Below are positions 54,086 to 59,468 of a stretch of 59,468 nucleotides of DNA, in pieces. The position numbers and the translations under genes were made by a program. The notes below the pieces were generated by a model. That model was not told where the DNA came from. It saw only the letters and a list, made by a program, of their open reading frames with translations, and searched no databases. This DNA is from Bacillus ectoiniformans (GTDB lineage: Bacteria; Bacillota; Bacilli; Bacillales; Domibacillaceae), in contig NZ_JAFBES010000015.1 in NCBI RefSeq assembly GCF_016908875.1, positions 1 to 59,468 of the forward strand. Reading direction: 5' to 3'. Position 1 is the first letter of the stretch. Each line of letters starts with the position of its first letter.

Positions 54086-55420
54086 TTAATACATTTGCAG
54101 GTATTGCTCGCGCTCCCAAGGGTGAACTTGTGTGCGGAACATATCCCATTCAATTTCTTTCGCTTCTACGAAGTGTTCAAAGATATGCTCGCCTAGTGCA
54201 GACTTAATCACTTCGCTCTTTTTCAATACTTCAAGAGCTTCCGCTAATGTTGCTGGCAGATCTTCTACGCCTTCCGCTTCACGCTCTTCTTTATTCATCG
54301 CATAAATGTTGCGGTCTACAGCCGGTGGTGGCGTCATACCATTTTTAATGCCATCAAGTCCAGCTTGCAGAAGAACAGCCATTGCTAAATAAGGATTAGC
54401 AGCAGGATCTACGCTACGCACCTCAACACGTGTACTCATTCCGCGAGATGCAGGAATACGGATTAATGGGCTGCGGTTTTGTCCTGACCAAGCAACATAA
54501 CAAGGTGCTTCATAGCCAGGTACTAAACGCTTGTAAGAGTTAACTGTCGGGTTTGTAATTGCTGTAAATGCGCTGGCATGCTTCACTGTGCCGGCAATAA
54601 ATTGATAAGCTGTTTCGCTTAATTCCAATTCGCCATTTTCATCATAAAACGCATTCTTTCCGTCTTTGAATAATGACATATTGCAGTGCATACCGGAACC
54701 ATTTACACCAAATAGAGGTTTTGGCATGAATGTCGCGTGCAAACCGTGTTTACGGGCAATTGTTTTTACGACTAATTTAAATGTTTGGATGTCATCACAA
54801 GCTGCAAGCGCATCAGCATATTTAAAATCGATTTCATGCTGCCCTGGAGCTACTTCATGGTGGGATGCTTCAATTTCAAATCCCATTTCTTCTAGCTCAA
54901 GAACGATATCACGACGGCAGTTTTCTCCTAGATCTGTTGGAGCTAAATCGAAGTATCCGCCATTATCATTCAATTCTAAAGTTGGCTGTCCGTTTACATC
55001 TAATTTGAATAAGAAGAATTCCGGCTCAGGCCCTAAGTTAAAGTTAGTAAATCCGTGTTCTTTCATCTCTTCTAAAAGACGCTTCAGATTGTTTCTTGGA
55101 TCACCTTCAAAAGGCGTGCCATCAGGCTTGTAAATATCACAAATCATACGGGCCACTTTACCTTTTTCAGCTGTCCAAGGGAATACTACCCAAGTGTCTA
55201 AATCCGGATATAATTTCATGTCAGATTCTTCAATGCGGACAAAGCCCTCAATAGAAGAACCATCGAACATCATTTCGTTATCTAATGCTTTTTCTAGCTG
55301 ACTTACCGGAATTTCTACATTCTTAATCGTTCCTAAGATATCTGTAAACTGCAATCGAACAAACTTTACATTTTCTTCTCTTGCCAAATTCATAATGTCT
55401 TCACGCGTATACTTTCCCAT
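54086..55420 (-). CDS. glnA: Glutamine synthetase type I
   Basis: Makes glutamine from glutamate, ammonia and ATP. The 444-residue length and motifs ([53 protein letters not shown]) fit the Bacillus GSI-alpha enzyme, which is feedback-inhibited and also controls GlnR and TnrA by protein contact. Start is ATG 55420, six bases after GGAGGA. It is second in the glnR-glnA operon. The IS lies 7 bases past the stop. Confidence 0.98.
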   Translation of the reverse strand: MGKYTREDIMNLAREENVKFVRLQFTDILGTIKNVEIPVSQLEKALDNEMMFDGSSIEGFVRIEESDMKLYPDLDTWVVFPWTAEKGKVARMICDIYKPDGTPFEGDPRNNLKRLLEEMKEHGFTNFNLGPEPEFFLFKLDVNGQPTLELNDNGGYFDLAPTDLGENCRRDIVLELEEMGFEIEASHHEVAPGQHEIDFKYADALAACDDIQTFKLVVKTIARKHGLHATFMPKPLFGVNGSGMHCNMSLFKDGKNAFYDENGELELSETAYQFIAGTVKHASAFTAITNPTVNSYKRLVPGYEAPCYVAWSGQNRSPLIRIPASRGMSTRVEVRSVDPAANPYLAMAVLLQAGLDGIKNGMTPPPAVDRNIYAMNKEEREAEGVEDLPATLAEALEVLKKSEVIKSALGEHIFEHFVEAKEIEWDMFRTQVHPWEREQYLQMY

Positions 55421-55460
55421 GTTCATTCCTCCTAGAAAATTTAATACATGAATGCCTAGA

Positions 55461-55868
55461 TCATTGAAAAAAACGGTTAGAGTCTTTTACATTTTGGGCC
55501 GATCGATTAAAACGTCCTGCATTGATTAATTCTTTCCGCAGAATTTTTCTCAATTCCTCATCAGTAAAATCTCTTTTATGCTTTTTCACTGGTTCTTCCG
55601 CATCCTTATGTAATGCTTCAGTTTCTTCTTTTAACAACATCTTTTTAATGCCAGCCATGTTAATGCCTTGATCCAGCAAATCTTTAATCTCAAGCAGCTG
55701 ATCAATATCATTTAGAGAAAAAAGACGGCGATTACCTTCTGTCCGTTCAGGAGTAATCAATTGATGTTCTTCATAATAACGAATCTGCCTGGCAGTTAAC
55801 TCAGTGAGTTTCATCACGGTGCTAATCGGGAATAATGCCATGGACCGTCTAATATGATTATTCATCAT
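55461..55868 (-). CDS. glnR: Nitrogen regulator GlnR
   Basis: A 135-residue MerR-family repressor of the glnRA operon. The N-terminal helix-turn-helix region [33 protein letters not shown] is characteristic; the C-terminal tail ([16 protein letters not shown]) is the part that senses feedback-inhibited glutamine synthetase in B. subtilis. GGAGGAGATC precedes the ATG. Its own operator and promoter lie upstream. Confidence 0.97.
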   Translation of the reverse strand: MMNNHIRRSMALFPISTVMKLTELTARQIRYYEEHQLITPERTEGNRRLFSLNDIDQLLEIKDLLDQGINMAGIKKMLLKEETEALHKDAEEPVKKHKRDFTDEELRKILRKELINAGRFNRSAQNVKDSNRFFQ

Positions 55869-55902
55869 GATCTCCTCCTTGTTATTTTCTCTTATATTTC
55901 AT

Positions 55903-55932
55903 ATTATATGCGATGTCAGAAAAAGTGTCAAC
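55903..55932 (-). promoter_or_regulatory. glnRA sigma-A promoter
   Basis: On the minus strand TTGACA (55932-55927), 18-base spacer, TATAAT (55908-55903). Both boxes are perfect. Confidence 0.9.
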
Positions 55933-55936
55933 ACTA

Positions 55937-55955
55937 TGTTATATTTCCTTACATA
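55937..55955. promoter_or_regulatory. GlnR/TnrA operator
   Basis: On the minus strand ATGTAAGGAAATATAACAT, which fits TGTNA-N7-TNACA exactly. It lies just upstream of the -35; a poorer second copy (TGACA...TGACA) overlaps the -35, as in the two-site glnRA control region of B. subtilis. Confidence 0.9.
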
Positions 55956-55978
55956 ATATTATTTAAACCTAAACATAT

Positions 55979-56003
55979 AAAAAAGCAGAGAATTCTCTGC
56001 TTT
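55979..56003 (-). terminator. Terminator of ynbB
   Basis: Perfect stem aaagcagagaa/ttctctgcttt with almost no loop bases, followed by T on the minus strand; it separates ynbB from glnR. Confidence 0.88.
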
Positions 56004-57266
56004 TTAAAGTAGTTCTTTTTCTATTAATTGATCGAGAGCACTGCATATGGCAATCTTGACATGGGAGAACGTTAATCCCCCTTGTACAAAGGCCATATAT
56101 GGCGGGCGCAAAGGACCATCCGCTGAAAGTTCTATACTTGCCCCCTGCACAAATGTGCCTGCCGCCATGATGACATCGTCTTCATATCCAGGCATGTAAG
56201 CAGGATATGGCGTGGCATGGGAATTAACGGGTGAGGCAAATTGAATTGCTTGGCAAAAAGCGATCATTTTCTCCCGGTCGTCAAATTGAACCGCTTGAAT
56301 GAGATCGGTTCTTTTTTCATCCCAAGCAGGAGTGGTATTCATTCCTGCATCTTTTAGAACAGCCGCTGTAAATGTCGCACCTTTTAAGCTTTCTGCCACG
56401 ACATGCGGAGCTAGGAAGAACCCTTGGTACATTTCTTGCAGACTGTATAGGCTTGCTCCGGCCTCCGCTCCAATTCCAGGAGACGTCATTCGATAAGAGC
56501 AGCTTTCTATCACTTCTTTCTTGCCGGCTAGATAACCGCCTGTTTTAGCCAATCCTCCGCCTGGGTTTTTAATTAACGAACCCGCCATTAAATCAGCTCC
56601 TACGTGGCATGGCTCCTTCTCTTCTGTAAATTCTCCGTAGCAATTATCGACAAATACGATTACGTCGCTCTTTATTTCTTTAACAAAGTGAATCATATTC
56701 TTAATTTCATTAATGGTAAATGAAGGCCGGTTCGCATATCCTTTTGAACGCTGAATGCCGATCATTTTTGTTTTAGGGGTGATCGATGCTTTTATGGCCT
56801 CATAATCCGGCTGGCCACCCTCTGTTAGTGCCACACTATTATATGTGATGCCGAAATCCTTTAATGATCCGTTCCCTGTCCCCCGGATTCCGACAATTTC
56901 CTCTAACGTATCATATGGATTCCCAGTAATATACAGCAACTCATCTCCTGGACGCAAAATACCAAACAGCGCAATGGTGATGGCGTGGGTGCCGGAAATG
57001 ATCTGCGGACGTACTAGAGCCGCTTCTCCTCCAAATACATCGGCATATATTTTCTCTAATGTATCTCTTCCGCTGTCATCATAGCCATACCCAGTTGAAG
57101 GGGTAAAATGAAAATCACTGACTTGATGACGCTGAAAGCTTTGCAGAACGCGAAACTGGTTCATCTCTGCTGTCCGATCTATTGTTGAATGTACTTCTGC
57201 AATTTTCTTTTCTGCCTCTTCCGCCAGAACTTGAATCTTCTTTCCGTGTTTTAAATAATCAAACAT
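56004..57266 (-). CDS. ynbB: YnbB, methionine gamma-lyase-like PLP enzyme
   Basis: A 420-residue PLP-dependent protein of the so-called aluminium-resistance/methionine gamma-lyase-like family. PLP-fold motifs: RPQIISGTHAITIALFGILRPGDELLYITG, VFVDNCYGEFTEE and the Schiff-base Lys region NPGGGLAKTGGYLAG. The physiological reaction is not established. GAGGGAG precedes ATG 57266. It follows hflX by 17 bases, so both are likely one transcript. Confidence 0.88.
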   Translation of the reverse strand: MFDYLKHGKKIQVLAEEAEKKIAEVHSTIDRTAEMNQFRVLQSFQRHQVSDFHFTPSTGYGYDDSGRDTLEKIYADVFGGEAALVRPQIISGTHAITIALFGILRPGDELLYITGNPYDTLEEIVGIRGTGNGSLKDFGITYNSVALTEGGQPDYEAIKASITPKTKMIGIQRSKGYANRPSFTINEIKNMIHFVKEIKSDVIVFVDNCYGEFTEEKEPCHVGADLMAGSLIKNPGGGLAKTGGYLAGKKEVIESCSYRMTSPGIGAEAGASLYSLQEMYQGFFLAPHVVAESLKGATFTAAVLKDAGMNTTPAWDEKRTDLIQAVQFDDREKMIAFCQAIQFASPVNSHATPYPAYMPGYEDDVIMAAGTFVQGASIELSADGPLRPPYMAFVQGGLTFSHVKIAICSALDQLIEKELL

Positions 57267-57283
57267 GTTTCTTTTCTCCCTCA

Positions 57284-58540
57284 TCATGTACGAGTAAATT
57301 TTTGGATATCGCCATATACCGGGTGATCAGTAAATGTAAATCCTCTTACCCGGTAAACTTGTTCTTCTTCGATAAATTCAATTTCTTCTAAAATTGTATC
57401 CCTTTTCAGTTGAGCAATCAGTTTACCTTCTGTCGCGGGAATGAACGCCTGATAAGTGTGCATCTGCTCTTTCATTTTCTTTTCAATCACGACTTTAATT
57501 AATTCTCTATCATGCTCATTCAGCGCGCTGACCAATATATGGTCTACCGCTGCAGATGGTATAAAATCCTCATGCTGTTTGTCTCGCTTATTATATACGG
57601 TCAGTTCAGTCACGTGATCCATCTCTAGCTGTTCAAGCAATTGATGTACCGTTTCTTCATGCTGGACATAGTCCGGATTAGAACTATCTACAATATGCAG
57701 AAGCAGATCCGCCTCCCTCACCTCTTCCAGCGTCGAGCGAAAAGCGGCGATTAATGTGGTAGGCAAGTTATTAATAAACCCTACAGTGTCAGTAAATATC
57801 GCCTGATAGCCGCTTGGCAGCAGCAGTTTTCTTGATAAAGGATCGAGCGTTGCAAACAGCTGGTCTTCCTCTAGAGAATCGGCCGTCGTTAATCGGTTAA
57901 AAAGAGTCGATTTCCCAGCATTGGTGTAACCCACTAACGCAATTTGAAAAGCTTTATTCTTCTTTCTCCGCTCTCGGTATCGTTCTCGATGGGATACTAC
58001 CGTATTAAGCTGCCTTTTGATTTCATCAATCCGGCTGCGAATGTGCCGGCGATCCGTCTCTAGTTTGGTTTCACCGGGACCTCTTGTGCCGATTCCGCCC
58101 CCGAGCCTAGAGAGTGAAGTTCCTTGCCCTGCGAGGCGAGGCAGCAAGTATTGCAGCTGCGCAAGCTCTACTTGCAGCTTTCCTTCCCGGGAACGGGCAC
58201 GCTGCGCAAAAATATCTAGAATAAGCTGGGTGCGGTCAATGACCCTCGCATCGAAATGAGCAGCTAAATTTCTAATTTGGCTCGGTGACAGTTCATCATT
58301 AAATATGATGAGGTCCGGCTCTAATTCTTCTTCTAAATTTTTGAGTTCTTCCACTTTCCCTTTGCCAATATAAGTGCTTGCGTGAACACGTTCTCTTTTT
58401 TGGGTCAACACCGCTGCTACTTCTCCTTCAGCAGTCTCAGTTAATGACTTTAATTCGCTCAGAGAGTAGTGAAACGCGTCATCATCTTCATTTAGCTGAC
58501 AACCTGCGAGAATGACCTTTTCACGTTCGTTTTTTTTCAA
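57284..58540 (-). CDS. hflX: Ribosome-associated GTPase HflX
   Basis: A 418-residue GTPase that splits stalled or hibernating ribosomes in related bacteria. The N-terminal HflX domain contains [14 protein letters not shown] and the glycine-rich linker [19 protein letters not shown]. The G domain has GYTNAGKST (G1), DTVGF (G3) and NKRD (G4). The start is TTG 58540 with AAGGGG about 10 bases upstream; the only nearby ATG is out of frame. Operon with ynbB. Confidence 0.94.
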   Translation of the reverse strand: MKKNEREKVILAGCQLNEDDDAFHYSLSELKSLTETAEGEVAAVLTQKRERVHASTYIGKGKVEELKNLEEELEPDLIIFNDELSPSQIRNLAAHFDARVIDRTQLILDIFAQRARSREGKLQVELAQLQYLLPRLAGQGTSLSRLGGGIGTRGPGETKLETDRRHIRSRIDEIKRQLNTVVSHRERYRERRKKNKAFQIALVGYTNAGKSTLFNRLTTADSLEEDQLFATLDPLSRKLLLPSGYQAIFTDTVGFINNLPTTLIAAFRSTLEEVREADLLLHIVDSSNPDYVQHEETVHQLLEQLEMDHVTELTVYNKRDKQHEDFIPSAAVDHILVSALNEHDRELIKVVIEKKMKEQMHTYQAFIPATEGKLIAQLKRDTILEEIEFIEEEQVYRVRGFTFTDHPVYGDIQKFTRT

Positions 58541-58728
58541 ACGCCATCAACCCCTTCTTTTCATTAACAGTATGTACATCTTACCAAAAAGGAAGGGAAA
58601 AGACATCTGATAACTTCACGCCAGAAAGCCTAAACTGAGTCCTTATCATGAAAAAGGTGTAGCCATTCACCAGTTTCAATAATATAATAATTTCCAGAAG
58701 GAATTTACATAGAGAAGGGATCACAACG

Positions 58729-59343
58729 ATGGAGTTAACTTGGGATATTTTCACTGTTATTGGTACAATCGCATTTGCCATTTCAGGAGCAATTGTCGCT
58801 ATGGAAGAAGATTACGACCTGTTTGGCGTCTATATATTAGGCATGATTACTGCATTTGGGGGCGGGGCCATTCGCAACTTGCTGATCGGGGTTCCGGTCT
58901 CCGCCTTATGGGAACAAGGGGCTTTCTTTCAAATTGCTTTGCTGTCCATAACCGCAGTTATTCTTTTCCCTCAGAATCTATTAAAGCACTGGCCGGTTTG
59001 GGGAAACTTCTTTGATGCAATCGGACTTTCCGCTTTTGCTGTTCAAGGGGCTTTATATGCAACAGGAATGAACCACCCTATTAGTGCCGTTATCGTTGCA
59101 GCGGTACTGACTGGAAGCGGCGGAGGATTAGTAAGGGATGTGCTCGCAGGGAGAAAACCCGCGCTTTTGCGAGAAGAAATATATGGGGTTTGGGCTGTTT
59201 TGGCAGGAGCGATCATTGGTCTAAAATTAACCACTTCACCTGCCGAATTGATTTTCCTATTTTTATTGATTACTATACTGAGGGTTCTGTCGTATAAATA
59301 TCAATGGAAGCTGCCGAAAAGACCTTTACACCTTCACAATTAA
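58729..59343 (+). CDS. TRIC-type cation channel (UPF0126/YvgT)
   Basis: A 204-residue membrane protein with seven helices in two repeats: TIAFAISGAIVAMEEDYDLFGVYILGMITAFGGGAIRNLLIG, then AIGLSAFAVQGALYATG and VLTGSGGGLVRDVLAGR. The paired GGG-x-x-R-x-x-L motifs define prokaryotic TRIC channels, trimeric pores for K+ or Na+. AGAAGGGATC precedes the ATG. It is divergent from hflX and has its own terminator. Confidence 0.9.
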   Translation: MELTWDIFTVIGTIAFAISGAIVAMEEDYDLFGVYILGMITAFGGGAIRNLLIGVPVSALWEQGAFFQIALLSITAVILFPQNLLKHWPVWGNFFDAIGLSAFAVQGALYATGMNHPISAVIVAAVLTGSGGGLVRDVLAGRKPALLREEIYGVWAVLAGAIIGLKLTTSPAELIFLFLLITILRVLSYKYQWKLPKRPLHLHN

Positions 59344-59344
59344 C

Positions 59345-59377
59345 AAAAAGACTCCGGAAGCTGCCGGAGTCTTTTTC
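59345..59377 (+). terminator. Terminator of the TRIC-type gene
   Basis: Stem agactccgg/ccggagtct (59349-59357/59364-59372) with T5. The last ~90 bases of the window show nothing that I can annotate. Confidence 0.92.
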
Positions 59378-59468
59378 ACTCTGTTGAAAAAAGAATCTGT
59401 CAATGAACATGACGAGAATTTTTGGAGTCATGCTCATTTTTTCTTGTTCTAACAAATGGTTTCTTCTA

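Noticed and set aside
54666-55133. Open frame of 155 codons antisense to glnA
   Set aside because: Lies fully within a highly conserved gene and has no start signal.
59378-59468. Possible gene start at the right edge
   Set aside because: No open frame with a ribosome binding site could be supported in the last 90 bases.

Overview
The window is a chromosomal segment from a low-GC, endospore-forming Bacillaceae bacterium. This rests on gene content and order, not on a database search. Most proteins are of Bacillus type, ribosome binding sites are strong AGGAGG-like sequences, sporulation genes are present (tlp, sirA, a Spo0E-like phosphatase), and operators of GlnR, LexA, CcpA and CcpC type can be read directly. 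The right third follows the order I remember from the Bacillus subtilis yne region (hflX, ynbB, glnR, glnA, lexA, yneA, yneB, ynzC, tkt, sirA, yneF, spo0E-like, ccdA, ccdB, ccdC, yneK). Here a diguanylate cyclase, a GNAT acetyltransferase and an IS1182-type element lie between glnA and lexA.

Layout. 1-5100: the 5' end of a group II intron sits directly behind the terminator of an isoaspartyl-peptidase/transporter operon; a divergent sigma-54 activator, a consensus -24/-12 promoter and repeated upstream elements accompany it. 5170-8400: a small FbpB-like protein and aconitase (citB) with a CcpC-type dyad. 8400-19900: a zinc-ribbon SF1 helicase, a CorA transporter, a small protein behind a sigma-B-like promoter, topoisomerase III, an AEC transporter, Tlp, a FetAB-like ABC exporter, small proteins, a nuclease lipoprotein with a C-terminal Sunset domain, and a lytic transglycosylase. 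20000-32450: a BCCT transporter, an orphan coiled-coil protein, a DUF485/acetate-type symporter pair with promoter and cre site, a secreted L,D-transpeptidase, an ATP-grasp/YheCD-like pair, a membrane protein, ald with its PucR-type activator, and a DUF1284 protein. 32600-42300: a small zinc-ribbon protein, a SCO1-like lipoprotein, a heavy-metal P-type ATPase, sbcCD, an SMR pump, a potassium channel and yneK. 42300-50000: ccdC, ccdB, ccdA, spo0E-like, yneF, sirA, tkt, ynzC, yneB, yneA and lexA. 50100-59400: acetyltransferase, diguanylate cyclase, IS element, glnA-glnR, ynbB, hflX and a TRIC-type channel.

How the genes work together. The left end looks like an inducible module for uptake and cleavage of isoaspartyl dipeptides. 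citB and the acetate-type symporter carry carbon-control sites, glnRA carries its own nitrogen-control site, and lexA/yneA share three SOS boxes. ccdA-ccdB-ccdC and the SCO1 homologue serve cytochrome maturation. sirA, the Spo0E-like phosphatase and tlp serve sporulation.

No gene-free stretch longer than about 300 bases was found. No tRNA, rRNA, CRISPR array or complete prophage was seen. Several genes use TTG or GTG starts, so some starts below were chosen by ribosome-binding-site position.
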